Below, one piece after another: positions 48,701-61,612 of a stretch of DNA of 64,000 nucleotides. This stretch comes from Alectoria sarmentosa (Eukaryota; Ascomycota; Lecanoromycetes; Lecanorales; Parmeliaceae). The first letter of the stretch is position 1, and each line of letters begins with the position of its first letter. Location: positions 80,650 to 144,649 of the forward strand of contig WOGZ01000056.1 in assembly GCA_009733775.1 (NCBI GenBank), read 5' to 3'. The notes below the pieces were generated by a model. It had not been told where the DNA came from. It did not search any database and worked only from the letters and a program-made list of their open reading frames with translations. The position numbers and the translations under genes were made by a program.

Positions 48701-49390
48701 CTTTTCGAAAATTTGCATATTATATTCATTAAAACGTCGTTTTCGTTTTTTAAAGAAAAAAAAATCAAAATAAAGTTTATCGTAATAAGATAAAAATTTG
48801 CAAACGAAATTATTATCGATTTTAAAGATTTATAAAACGCGTGTTTAATAATTTGATTTAATTAACATTGCGAATAATGTAATATATATCTTTTAAATCT
48901 TTAAATCAAATATTTTATATAATAACTTTCGACGATTCGTTTATAAATTTTATGAAAATTATTATAATTTTAAAAATTATATATTAATTCGAACATTTTT
49001 TATTTCATGTTTTTAAAAATGCAAAAACGTTTTTTAAAATTAAATAAATCGCGATAATAAATGAGTTTTTCTCGTTACACGAATTAAATATCTAAAATTT
49101 TTATTACTTTTACGAACTTTTCATTTTTCAAAAAACGATTTTTTTCTCGTAATAAAAATTTATAAATCTTAAATTATTTCTTATTTTTTTTATACGCTTT
49201 TTCAAATTTAAATCGATAATTTTTAAATATTTTCGTCGAAATGAAAATATAAATATTACTTTTATTAAATACGTCGAATTCATTAATTTTATATCTCTTT
49301 TCTTATTTATAAAAAAACTTAAAAAGAATATTTAAAATTACGCTATTTTTCAAGTTTTTATCGTATTATTAAATTAAATTGCGAAGCGTA

Positions 49391-51412
49391 TTAAAAATTT
49401 ATATAAATCGTAAATTTATTCGATTCGAAAACGAAAAAAAAAGTGTAATTTATCGTACGATATTTATGATAGCAAAATAATTCGTGAAAATAATTATTTT
49501 CTTTTCGAATCTTTAATTTAATATATGAAAAATCTTTTTTAATATTTATATCAAAATTACGATTTTCAATTTCGTAAATCAATATTTCAATTTCGTCAAA
49601 TTTAAAAACTTCGATAAAAACATAATAAGTTAAATATCGATTTTTAAATTTAAGTTTTTTAAAAATCATCGAAAACGTGATATAAAATTATCTCGAATTT
49701 ATATTTTTTAAATTTATCAAAATTAATATAAAATTAACGTATTAAATTATAATAATAAAGATAAATTTTCGTGATTAAATATTTTTTGAAAATTTTTGAA
49801 AAAAAAATTCTTTTCTTTGATAAAATTTTTTTAATGCTTTTAACATATTTTTTTTAATTCGATTTTTTTATGCAAATAAACGTTTGAAAAATTCAATTTT
49901 TAAACGTTATAATAATTCGAAGATTTAAATGAAATATCACACATTTTTTCGCAATTAATTCGTTATTTTTATATAACTCTTTAAATCTTTTAATGTTTTT
50001 AAAAAAAAATTAATCGCGGCGACTCTTTTTTCAATAATTATAAACTTAAAATCATTTATTTTTTAACTTAATAAGATAACGAATAAATAACTTAAATAAG
50101 ATTTTTTAAATTTAAAAATAATTTTTAGTTTCGCGAAAAATCGAAAAATCGTTTTTAAGTGCTCGAAATGTTTTTTCGTTATTCGCGAAAAAATAATTAT
50201 ATCGTCGATATAACATTTTAAAAAATAACGATATTAATATAAAAATTTATTTATTTTTCTTTAAATATAAAATATCGGGTTTTTAAATCTCATAATTATT
50301 ATATTAAAATATTCGAATTCGCGATACGATATAACGATAAATCTTTATCGATAATTTTTTCGTATTGAAAAAAAATGAAATTAATTATTATAATTAACGA
50401 CGAAAATGAAAATGTATTTTTAAATTATTATAATAATATCGTTTTATAACGATAAAAAACGATTGTTAAATATCGTAATTTTATTAAAATTTCGAATATT
50501 AATAACGATTTTTTCTTTTTATTCGAAAATCTTTTTCGAATTTATATATATAATTTTATATATAACGAAAGTTGAAAAAGTAAAAACTATTAATTTTAAA
50601 AATTAATTTATTTTTCTTTAAATATACATTTTATCGAATTTTTCATCGATTAATTTTTTAATTTTCGAAATAAATAAATATTTTTTAATTTTTAATTTCG
50701 TTATCGAAAATTATTAATTTATAATAATAAACATTTACATTCATTTCGATTCAAATAAATCGATCGTGTTTTCGATATTTTTTTAAATCTTAAAATTTTC
50801 CTTCACGATTCGACGCATAACATTCACATATTTTTATTTATCGTAAATCGTTATTTCGTTAAAAAATTAAGTTTTCAAAAAGAAATCAATTAAGACTTTT
50901 TTAAATATTGATTTCGAATTCAATAAATTCGTAAATTTCGCAATTATAGATTTTTTATTGTAAAAATCTTTATTGTCAAAAAATGATTTTTTAAATTAAT
51001 TTGATAACTTTTTTAAATCTCATATTTTGTGATAATGCTTATTTTCTAACGATAAAAAATTAAAAACGAATATATAAAATCATTTCGAACATTTACGAAA
51101 TTAAAACTTGCGTTCACGAAATGAGAATACACTTTTTTTATTTTTAATTCAAAAATAAAATCTCGATTAAGAAGAGGATTTTTATCGCGCAAAAAAATGC
51201 TCACGATTTTAATCGTTTTAAATAAAATCATTTATCGACGTTTCGAGCGTACGATTTTTTGAATTCGTATATTGTTTTAAATAATAATTTGAATAAAAAC
51301 AACGACATTTTCGCATTTTGTGAATTTTTTTTTCTTTCGAAATATCGATGATTACGCCTTTAAAATCGAAAATCTTTATTTTTATCAAAAAATTCGCTTT
51401 TAAATTATTCAC
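49391..51412 (-). mobile_element. Second Ty3/gypsy retrotransposon, decayed (recognisable pol part)
   Basis: Read on the minus strand, the order is that of gypsy pol. At 51412-51230 there is a retropepsin C-terminal part (NNLKANFLIKIKIFDFKGV). At 51231-51046 comes the linker typical of fungal gypsy pol (LLNRDFIFELKIKKVYSHF, then VNASFNFVNVRND). At 50212-50201 the reverse transcriptase active-site box YIDD is still intact, followed by IIIFSR. At about 50105-50070 a KKSYLSY box, and at about 50025-49960 the RT/RNase H connection (RVAAI..KTLKDLKSYI). Further down, to 49391, is a 92-codon frame probably derived from RNase H. Stops and D/G/W losses fit RIP. The LTRs, gag and integrase were not located, so true ends are unknown and surely lie outside these coordinates. 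Confidence 0.75.
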
Positions 51413-54082
51413 TACGTGAATTTTTTTGATAAATTTTATTCAAATTAAAATTTTATTATTGATTTCGTTTTTTATAAAAAATGAGAGATTAAATTATTCG
51501 TTAATAAAATGTTTATTGAAATCGATTTCTCGCAAAGTTATTAAAATTTCATATTTATTCAATTTAAATTTAAGAAGTAATTTTTCTAAAAAATTATTAT
51601 TAATTATGTTTATAAGACATTTTATATTTAAATAATTAAATTTTAACGATGTTTTCATTATAAAATTTATTAATCTCGTAAAATAATGTTATAATCTAAA
51701 AATTATATCGAAGATAAAAAAAGATAATGTCGAAGATTCGATTATACGTAACAATCTTAAATTTATAATCATAAAAACGATTTCAAGTTTCTTCGAAAAA
51801 TCAAAATTCTTTTAAAAATGTTTTCGAAAATTTAAAAATTTAATAAAAGTTTTTTTAATTAACGACGATGCGTTTTAATTAAAAACGATAAAAGTATTAA
51901 AAGCTTAATAATTAATATAAAATTTAAAACTTTTATCAAGTTTTTTAATAATGAAAATAAAAACGATATAAAATAATATGTTTAATTAAATATATCTCTT
52001 TTTTGAAATTTCATTAATATATTTTTTAATTATTATTATTTGTTTTTTAAATATATTATAAACTCTTTTCGTAAATAATAAATTAATTTTTTTTAAATAT
52101 ATTTCGTAATTTATAAAACGATTTGATAACAATTTGTTTATTTTTATAAAATTTTATATTTTAATTTATTTATAATATATTTTAAATACACGCTTCTTTA
52201 ATTTCTTTATATTAAATTTTTTTTTGAAAAACTTTTTATAATCGTTTATCGTTATCGCAAATACGTTCGTTATAAAATTAATTTTAATCTTTTTAAAAAA
52301 CGAGAATTGAGATAATTGTTTAAAGTTTTAAAATTATATTGCGATAATTTTATTTTTCGATTTTTTTATCATCTTTATAAAAATATAAATAAAGATCTTT
52401 ATTATATTAATGTGTTTAAAATTCTTTTTCAAGAAAATCTTTTAATTATTTTCGTCGTTGTAATTATAAATTGTTATTAATTTATTATATAATAAATAAT
52501 GAAATGTGCAATAATCGAAATTGAAAATATTATTTCTTTAAATGAAATGTGAGAATTATGTTGCTTTAATTAAAACATTTTTAAAATAATTTCACATTAT
52601 TTAAATGCGATAATAAAATATTATAAAAATTTTACGTAATTATCGATGATTAATTTGATTAAGATTATATATGTAATATTAAATATAAGTTTATCGTTAA
52701 TTAAACGCAATTATAAAGTTTAAATAAAATCATTTTTGATAATTTGTTTTTCGTAATAAAGATAACGTTTATAAAATTATATATAAAAATTTTAATATTA
52801 ATAAAATAGTTAATTTTAATAACATTTTTATTAATATAAACTTTTTCACGAAAGTTTAATTATCGTTTATGTTATAATTATGCTTTAATAATAACGATAT
52901 AAATTAAAAACGTAATAAAAACGATTTTTTTTTAATTCTTTAATTTTTGTGCGTAAACGTTTTTTTAAATTTTTAATAATTATTTGATTAAGAATATTTA
53001 ATTTTTCGATCTTTTAAAAAGTTTGATAAAAAAAAAATCTCTCTTATTTTGAATTTTATAATCTTTATAATAATCTTTATTTGATCTTTATTAAAAAAAA
53101 TTACGTTTTAATATAACGTTTTTTCATTATTAAAGCGATAATTAATTTTAAAACATTTTTAATAATAATTCTCTTTTACGATTCGATTAATTAAAGTTTT
53201 TAAATAATGATATTTAATATTTTAATATAAAAAAATTAATTTAAAATTATTCGTTTAATTATTATTATTTTTTTATCGAAAAAAGAATTATTATTATATA
53301 TTAATAATTTAGCGAATTCTTTAATTGCTTTTTAATTATTTTTAAATTTACTCTTTTTATTTGAAAATGTATTGTTAATAATTTTCAAATTTGCGATAAT
53401 ATAACGTAAATAAATAATTATGTTTCGAAATGAGATAAAGCTTTTATTAGAAATTCGATATTTTAATCATATATTAATTAATCGTTTTAAGTTGAATATT
53501 TTTAAAATATTTAAATAATTTAAAAAAGTAATTGTTGCGTTAAAACGAATATAAAGAATTTTAAAGAATTTTATTTTATTTTCAATTATTATATCGAAAT
53601 TTGAGTTATTAAATTCAACGTTTAATTTATTAAATTTATTATATATTTTAAATATATTATTTAATTTTTGAATTATCTCGTTTATCGTGAAATAAAAATT
53701 ATAATAATTTATATTTAAATGAATTTTGATAACATCGAAAATTATGATTTTATAACAATTTTTTATATAGTCGATTTTATCGAATTTAATAAAGAATTAT
53801 TTAATATTTTATTTAAATTTGATATAAAGATATATGCGTTAATTATTTTATTTAAAATAATTTTTTTTAAAATAATAAACGTTTTTCATGTTCGAATAAC
53901 GTTTATTATTATTAATATTAATTTTTATAATATTTGTTTTTATAATAAATGTGTAATATCGATTGTTTTTCTTTAAAAAATTGTTAAAAAAAGTTTTATT
54001 ATAACGTAATTAAATTTTAATATAATTTTTTTTTACATTAAAGTTTATTAAATTTTTTCGTATAATAATTTTATAATAATAA

Positions 54083-54240
54083 TGTTACGAATATCTTTAA
54101 TAAAAAAGAAACGGAGATAACGAAGATAATTTTTTAGTAAATATGTTTACAAAAACAAAATTCTTCATAGTTTTTTCGACAATCAATCTTATATTTATAA
54201 TTAAAATTTTTCGAATATAACTCTTTTAATAATGATAATA
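54083..54240 (+). repeat. 5' LTR-like repeat of the chromovirus
   Basis: Starts TGTTACGAATATC and aligns over about 158 bases with 61457-61612. Many differences are C/T or G/A, with small gaps near the right end. This copy keeps the TG start that is TA in the partner. Confidence 0.75.
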
Positions 54241-56823
54241 ATATCGAGTTTTGCAATAAACATTATTTAATTGTTTATTTTAAATTATATATTCGATATA
54301 TCAGCAGTTTTTATTATATTAAAGATTTAATTCTTCGTTTAACAAATTTTTTTATTATTTCTCAAAGATCGTCAATCTAATTTCTTATAACGTTATTATA
54401 TAAATTTGATAATTATGAGATTTTATTATTTTCGATCATTAATTCGAAAAATTCATTAATTAAATTATTCGAAAAATCGTTCAATATTTCATTAAAGATT
54501 TCTTTAAATTTGTTTAAATAATTTCAAAATTTGTTAAAAATTAATAAGCACGTTTTCGTTTTTTTTTAATCGATTCTCTTTTCGAATTATAATAAACGTG
54601 ATCGAAAAATTAAGTTATCGATCGTGTTATTTTTCGAATTATAATTCGTATTTTTCAAATAATCACATTTTAATTATATCGTCTTTTTAAGAATTCATTT
54701 TTCATTAAAAATATATTATAATTTATATCTTTTATATCATCAATTATTATTTTTTCAAATCGTTTAAATTCAAAATTTCTCATTTTATGAAAGTCTTTAA
54801 ACATATTATTAAAGATATTTTCGCAAAAGAAATTATTTATAAAAATCTTATCGATTTAATTATGACATCAAAAGATCAATTTTAATAAAATATTAATTTT
54901 TTTTAATAGCAATGAATCGCATTATAAAAATTATTACGAAATATATTCGATTAATAAGGTTTTTTAAATCCTTTCAAAAAATCAAATCTTATCGATAACG
55001 AAACAATTTTCGAATATTTGAAATGAAATTTTAATAATTTTGATTTCTTCGATTTTATATATAACGATAAATTCGTAAAAAATGAAATAATCATCAAACA
55101 CATTAAAAAAGAAACGTATTTTCGAAACGTTCATCTTTTCGTTAAATGAATTCAAGATCTTGTTTTGATAAAGAATATCGAAATAATATGAAAAAACTTA
55201 TAAATAAATTTTTGAGACATCGCGTTAAAATAATGAATAACGAAACTTTTTATTATCGAGAAGCGAATTATTAGATTAAAAAATAATATCGAGAAATGAA
55301 TCACGCTATTAATTAATAAGTTCAAAAAATTTATTACGATAATTATCGATATTATTTTTCATAAACGATATATTATGCGTAACGCAATTTTTAAATAAAA
55401 GCCTCGAAAATATATTTAAAAAATCTTAAAATTAATTAAAAATGTAGATATGATTTTTATTAAAAATTAATTCGATATTATATATAACGATCTTGATTTT
55501 AAGTTTCGACGTGATATTAAAAAATCTAAAAATTTTATTATAATAAATGTTTTTCTCATTATTCTTAATGATAATAAACATAAATAATAAATTTACGCGA
55601 GCAAATATAAAAGAAATATGAATTTTAAAAATGTAATCGAAACTTTTTTTTAAACGAATCGATAACAATCTCGTTTTTACGAAAGCAAATTCGCAAGATA
55701 ATATAATTAATATAATAATTCTCTCACTCGTGTTAAAGATTTCGATTAATCGAATTATGATTAATTAAGTTTACGACTTAATGATTAAAAAGGAAATCGA
55801 TTTTCATATTAATATAAAACGACTTTCATTTTATAACCTCGATATTTTATTTATTAAAAATCTTAAATTTATTAATTTCAATAATCTTTTTAATATTAAA
55901 ACAAATTATTATAATTAAATTAACGCTTAAGCGAAAATATAAAACTTTCATTTACTTCTTCTTCTCAATTTCAATTTTTAAAACTTCAAATTATCGAACT
56001 TATAAACAAATCAAATTTTCGATTTGATTTTCGGTTTTAAAAACAATAATAATCTCATTTTTCTTTTTAATCGATTTTTAATAATTTAAATAAATCTTTA
56101 TATCCCGCTCGTTTTAATCAATATAATTCGAAATTTCATTTTCAATTTCAAAATTAATAATAAAGAATTTATTAGATTTTTAAAAACATAATGAAAAAAA
56201 ATACTTTCGACGACGAATACGAGAAATTTATTGAATTATATCAATATTATGCTTTCGAAAATCAATTCGAAAATCCTCAAAAAAATTCTTAAAAATACGA
56301 AAAATCTTATAATAACAATTTTCATAATTATGACGATATAAATAATGTATATTTCATTAATAAAAAAGTCAAACATCTTTATAACAAATGTGATATATTA
56401 TTTTTATTAAAAAATAAATTTTTTAAGCATTTGCGAGGAACTTATCGGAAATTCAAAACTTTTAACGTAATTTTCGAAGTTTTCGAAACAATTTTCGAAG
56501 CTTTTAAAACAATTTCCGAAACTTTTAACGCAATTTTCGAAATTTATATCGCAATTTTCGAAATCGACGAAATATCGATCTCGTTTGAGAAATTCATTAC
56601 TTTTATGATTAATAATGTTGAAATTGTTATAATTATTCATTTTATTGTTAAATTACGTGATATAATTATTAAATCGAATTATAATTTTCATAATTGAAAA
56701 TATGCTATCTTTAAAATTCGATATTCATTAAATTTTAAAGCGAAAAAAAACGATATTTTTTCGAATTTCAAATATGAAATTACTTTTGATAATCGTGAAT
56801 ATTTTTTAAAAAATGTTTTTGAA

Positions 56824-57081
56824 TTGAAGATTAGAAAAATGATCTCATTTATATCGATACGAAAAGTGAAAAACAAAATCGTTAATACGAATGAATATAT
56901 TATAATAATTGTATATATCAACGACGTTATTAATAATATAATAAAAACAACTTGTTTCACGATAAAAATACATTTTATAACCGATTTCAAGATTAACATT
57001 CTTCTCGAAATGAATATCATAACGTTTCAAAATATGATTGTGAATTTGAAAACTCGTATCGTTAAGCTCGATAAATGTTAA
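56824..57081 (+). pseudogene. Retropepsin (aspartic protease) relic
   Basis: The frame contains NEYIIIIVYINDVINNI and, 40 residues on, FKINILLEMNIITFQNMIVN. These correspond to the fungal gypsy protease region, whose C-terminal half normally contains an LIG-M-D motif. The glycine and aspartate have been replaced by E and N through G-to-A changes. It lies in the expected place, about 1.4 kb before the reverse transcriptase box. Confidence 0.7.
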
Positions 57082-57526
57082 AAACTTAAAATATCGATCG
57101 ACGTTATCATATAAACTCAATCACATTTTAAGCGCATTATTTATATTAAATCCTCGATTATTATAATATCAGATATTATTATAAAAGTATTTATCGCATA
57201 TAACGATATAATATCAAAGAATTGAGATTTTTTATTTAAGTTAAATTATACTCAAGATTTCGAATTTATAAATAAGATTTTAATTCACGTTATAAACTTC
57301 ATAATTTTAATAATATTAATTTATAATATTACGATTATATTTGTTTATTTATTTCGAAAAACAAAATTTAAATCATTTTACGAATATAAACAAAACGATG
57401 CTTTTTTGATAATTTTTGTTAACGCATCTCTTATTATTAAAAACGTGAAATTATAAAAATTTAATCTCGTTAAAGATTTTATGATAACAATTATAACATT
57501 TATCGAATTAACATAAAAGCTTATTT

Positions 57527-57790
57527 CTGAAAACTCGGTGCCCGAGAATACAATTTCTAAAATCATTATTTTTATAATTGAAACGTACGAGATTGAGAAC
57601 TCGATACTCGAGAATATAATTTCTAAAATCATTATTTTTATAATTGAAACGTACGAGATTGAGAACTCCGTGTTCGAGAATACAATTTTTAAAATTATTG
57701 TTTTTATAATTGAAACGTTCGAAATTGAAAACTCCGTGTTTGAAAATATTATTTTTGAAATCATTATTTTTATAATTGAAACGTTTAAGA
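57527..57790 (+). repeat. 4 x 66-base in-frame minisatellite inside pol
   Basis: Anchor word AAACGT(A/T) recurs at 57581, 57647, 57713 and 57779, exactly 66 bases apart. Each unit encodes 22 residues of the form ENxISKIIIFIIETYEIENS in the same phase as the flanking protease and RT. It sits between the protease and the RT. Copies differ by several substitutions, so the array is old or mutated after expansion. Confidence 0.85.
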
Positions 57791-58407
57791 TTCAAATCGA
57801 TTTGAATCTCGAATACGTAATATTTAATAACATTATCGTTTATAATATTTCGAAAATGATCATTTAAATTACTTTGATAATCGACGAACTTTTTAAAATT
57901 TAAATAAATTAAAATGTTATCGTGAATATTTCTAAAAAAAAATGAATATTTATATCTCTTAAATTAAACTTTATATTTAAATCTTTTCGAATTTACTTTA
58001 TTAATCAGAAGAATAAAAACATTATTAATAAAACGTTTAATAAATTTTATAAACAAGATAAAATGTAATGAATTAATTAATTTACGTTTTATAACTATTT
58101 AATATTCGTGATATGAAAACAATTACTTAATAATTTTCGAAAAGGTTAAATTGTTATAAATATTCGAGGTTTTAACAAAATCACAAAATTCGATTTTTAT
58201 TCGTTATCGTTACAATTAAATATTATCTTTATTATAACGAAATTTTTTTATATCTTTACAATAAACGAAAACGATTATTTTTATTAATTTCTTATTCATT
58301 ATAAGAATCGTTATAAATTTATAATAATTTTTTATCGAAAATAAAAGCAATATAATGTTGCTTTTATAAAATATAAAAGATCATCGTTATATATTTAAAG
58401 ATAAACG

Positions 58408-58720
58408 AATAAGATTTTCAAATCTATTCGAGAATTTGTTAAAGTTTATATAAATAATATAATCGTTTTTTCAAAAACATTATTAAAGCATTTAAATCAT
58501 TTGAAAAAAAAAATTATTCTTTTTCGTCAAAAAAAATCAATTTTAATTTCAAAAAATCTTTTTTAAATTATTTTTTCGTGATTTTTCTTAAATAACGAAT
58601 CGATTTTTTAAAATTATTTATATTCGAGAAAAAACTTACTATTATTATAACATTTCGTTTTTCAAAAATTTTACGACAATTAAAGACTTTTTTAAGATTC
58701 ATCGATTGACTTCGATTATT
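58408..58720 (+). pseudogene. Reverse transcriptase and RT/RNase H junction relic
   Basis: The translation reads IREFVKVYINNIIVFSKT, with the catalytic Y-I-D-D box turned into YINN at 58447-58458 by G-to-A and C-to-T changes. It continues KHLNHL, then KKSFLNY and LTIIITFRFSKILRQLKTFL. These match the gypsy RT thumb and the connection to RNase H, in order and spacing. Loss of both catalytic aspartates and internal stops mean no activity. Confidence 0.88.
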
Positions 58721-59837
58721 AATATTTAAATATATTTAATAAACAAATTTTTTATAATAAAGAAAAACGGATTTTATCAAAAAAATATTCAAAAAATCAA
58801 AAAATCATTTTCGAAAACGTTAATTCGATATTTCATTTTACGAATTTATAGAAGCAAAAATCCGAGCATTTAAAGATCTTTAAAAAACATTTTTTAATCT
58901 CATTTTTCTAATATATTTCGATTTTAATCGTCATTTTTATATCGATTTAAACGTTTTTAAAAAATGAGAATTCGTTATTATAATTTATTATATAATTAAC
59001 GATCTTAACGAATCTTTCCCGAAAATAAATATTTAATTAATAATGTTTTTCAATAAAATGTTCAATCAAGTAAAATAAAATTATTAATTTATAAAACTTA
59101 AAATTATCGAGATAATTTAAATAATAAAGAAAATACGATATATAATAAAATTCATTAAAAAATCGTTTATTATAATATATATCGATCATTTTGTTATCAT
59201 ATCGATATCTCGACAAATTAATCTCATTATCTTAAATATTAATAAGCTCAATTTACGTTTGATACGCGCTTTTTAATATTTATCGATATTTAATCTTTTC
59301 GTGCGTTATAAAATAAAAAAAACGAACGTCGTTTTTGATGCTTTATCACATTTTTTAAAAAATTCTATTATAATATCGAAAAAAGATTCGAAAATATTAA
59401 AAGCTTTATATAAATAAACAATGAAAGTTATCGAGCAAAACTTTTATTTTATAAAAAAAAAATTCTTAAAGAAACGAAGTTATCTATTATTTATCATATT
59501 ATTTTCATAAAAATATTCGACGATTTCAAATTATGTCTTATTTTTGAATATATTAAAAATAAATAATGAAATAAGATTTTCGAAATAATTCGAAAAATTG
59601 CGAAAAAAGCTGCTTTAAATCAATTTGAGAAGACTTTATAATTTTTATAAAAATCTGTTATTATAAATGAAATTTTATTATAATAAATCGTTGATTTTCA
59701 TTTCGAAGATCTTATCGATAATCGATTAAATTTACGATTCAAATTTCGCGATAAATTACTTTATTATATAAATTTCGATAATAAAAAAAAAATTATATAT
59801 TCTTAATGCATTAAAAAAAGAAATCTTTAAATTAATT

Positions 59838-60370
59838 CACGATCGTTAATATTATAAAAAATTCCATAAAATGTATAATCGAGTTATAAATTTTATTTAT
59901 ATGCGACACTTATTGAAACATTTTCGAGTATATATAAATCATTATTTAAAGTGTGAATTTAATCAAATCAAACGTTATAAGCTTTACGAAAACATAATTT
60001 TCATTAATAAATCAAAAATTTCATTTCACATCATAACTATAAATTTCATAATCGCGCTTTCGCTAACAATAAACGATTTCGATAATTTATTTACGATAAC
60101 AAATAAGTTTTTTAAAAGAATTTTATTAATATTTAAAAAGATTATTTACATTATTGCGAAATGAGTTGATATTCTTCTCGCAAATCTTATATAATAAAAA
60201 TGAAATTTTTTTTATATCACAATAAATGATAAAGACTTAAAGTTTATATTAGATTTTTAATAAGCGATCTTTCACAAACTAAGAACGAAAATTCTTATTT
60301 TAACGATTTATTATTTTCAAACGAACGAACAATTCAAGCGTACGAATTAAATCATAAAAATCGCGCTTCG
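59838..60370 (+). pseudogene. Integrase relic (zinc-binding region and catalytic core)
   Basis: From about 59850 the translation has the HHCC-type region (FHKMYNRVINFIYMRHLLKH) and KCEFNQIKRYKLYENI, then the start of the core, SFHIITINFIIALSL, where the catalytic D is now N. Near 60305-60350 the sequence YYFQTNEQFKRTN followed by a stop is exactly the conserved gypsy integrase HPQTDGQSER block with C-to-T and G-to-A changes only. Confidence 0.88.
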
Positions 60371-60944
60371 TTACTTCATTATAATTAATTTCAATATTAA
60401 TTAAACATTCGTTTTTTCGTATTTTATAAATAATTTAAATAATTTCAAAAATCAATTTATTGAAATATTATTGAACGAAATTCTTTACGAATTTAATATT
60501 CGTAACACACTCGAACTATTTATTAAATTGCCACAAAAAAATTTCAATCATTTATAATAAATGAAATGAAAACAAATTGAAAATGTTATTACATTCGCAA
60601 ATACTTTTACAAAGATTTATTATAACAAATTTCATATAATTTTAAAATTAATACGTGATAACATAATATATTTGCGTTTACATCATAAATACGAAATATT
60701 AAATCTTAATAATCGAAAATTACATTATCAAAAAATCGATTCGTTTCAAATTCTCGAAAAAGTAAAATCTCTAATTTATCATCTAAAATTTTCTTCAATT
60801 ATGAAAATTTATTTTATTATATCGATAACTTAATTAAAATTTATTTCGAACGATAATTTATATAAACGTTCTCGTAACACGAATTCTTTTTTTATAAAAA
60901 AGAAAAAAAACGTCGATCTCGACTTTGCTTTCAAACACAAATTT

Positions 60945-61095
60945 TACGAAATCGAGCGACTTTTAAAACGACGTGATGTCAAAAAAAAAATTATATATTT
61001 AATCAAATAAAAAAACTATAATAACGAACATAATGTTTAATATTTCGTATATACATTTCAAAAAGTTCGAAATTTTATAAACGAATGTGATGTTA
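60945..61095 (+). pseudogene. Chromodomain relic at the pol C-terminus
   Basis: The frame reads YEIERLLKRRDVKKKIIYLI, then K-stop-KNY, then NEHNV-stop-Y. Both stops (TAA) fall where chromodomains carry conserved tryptophans (TGG). This layout, in frame with the integrase, defines a chromovirus, whose chromodomain steers integration to marked heterochromatin. Confidence 0.82.
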
Positions 61096-61456
61096 TGATC
61101 GACGAATAAGATTTAAAAAAACGAGGTCGCCGTCGCAAGAAGCTGTAAATTATCGATTTCGATAAATCTTTTGAAGATATTCTTATTAAAAAACTAGAAC
61201 GTTCACGAAAGAAAGTCAATTTCAGATCGATTTAAAGATTTTTATTATCGAAATCTTTATTGATATCGTATAAGAAAGAAAGTTTTTGCTATAAATATAA
61301 GCGAGGCTTGATATAAATCACAAAACGGATTTCAAATTCGACGAAAAATGTTTTTTTATGTGTTTCGAAACGAACTTCGAAAGAGATTTTCGTGTCGTTT
61401 TTATTTATATTTCTATCATAGCGAGAGCGTTACTTTCTTTATTTTCTATTAACATT

Positions 61457-61612
61457 TATTATAAATATCTTTAATAAAAAAAAAACGAAGATAGCGAAAA
61501 TAATTTTTTAACAAATATGTTTATAAAAATAAAATTCTTTATAGCTTTCTCGACAATTAATCTTATATTTATAATTAAAAATTTTCGAATATAGCTTTCT
61601 TAATAAATAACA
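61457..61612 (+). repeat. 3' LTR-like repeat of the chromovirus
   Basis: Starts TATTATAAATATC, the mutated form of the left copy's TGTTACGAATATC, and ends near AATAACA, where homology fades. Length is about 156 bases, short but within the range of chromovirus LTRs. Confidence 0.75.

Larger units (their letters stand above)
54083..61612 (+). mobile_element. Ty3/gypsy chromovirus (LTR retrotransposon), RIP-decayed, about 7.5 kb
   Basis: Two LTR-like direct repeats (54083-54240 and 61457-61612) enclose a plus-strand series in the Ty3/gypsy order: gag-like frames, retropepsin, reverse transcriptase, RNase H, integrase and a terminal chromodomain. Retropepsin, minisatellite and RT share one reading phase, while integrase and chromodomain share another, so at least one indel separates them. 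Typical decay is D to N, G to E/R, P to F/L, Q or W to stop. No matching target-site duplication was found, and the PBS and PPT could not be recognised, as expected after heavy mutation. The element cannot be active. Confidence 0.85.
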
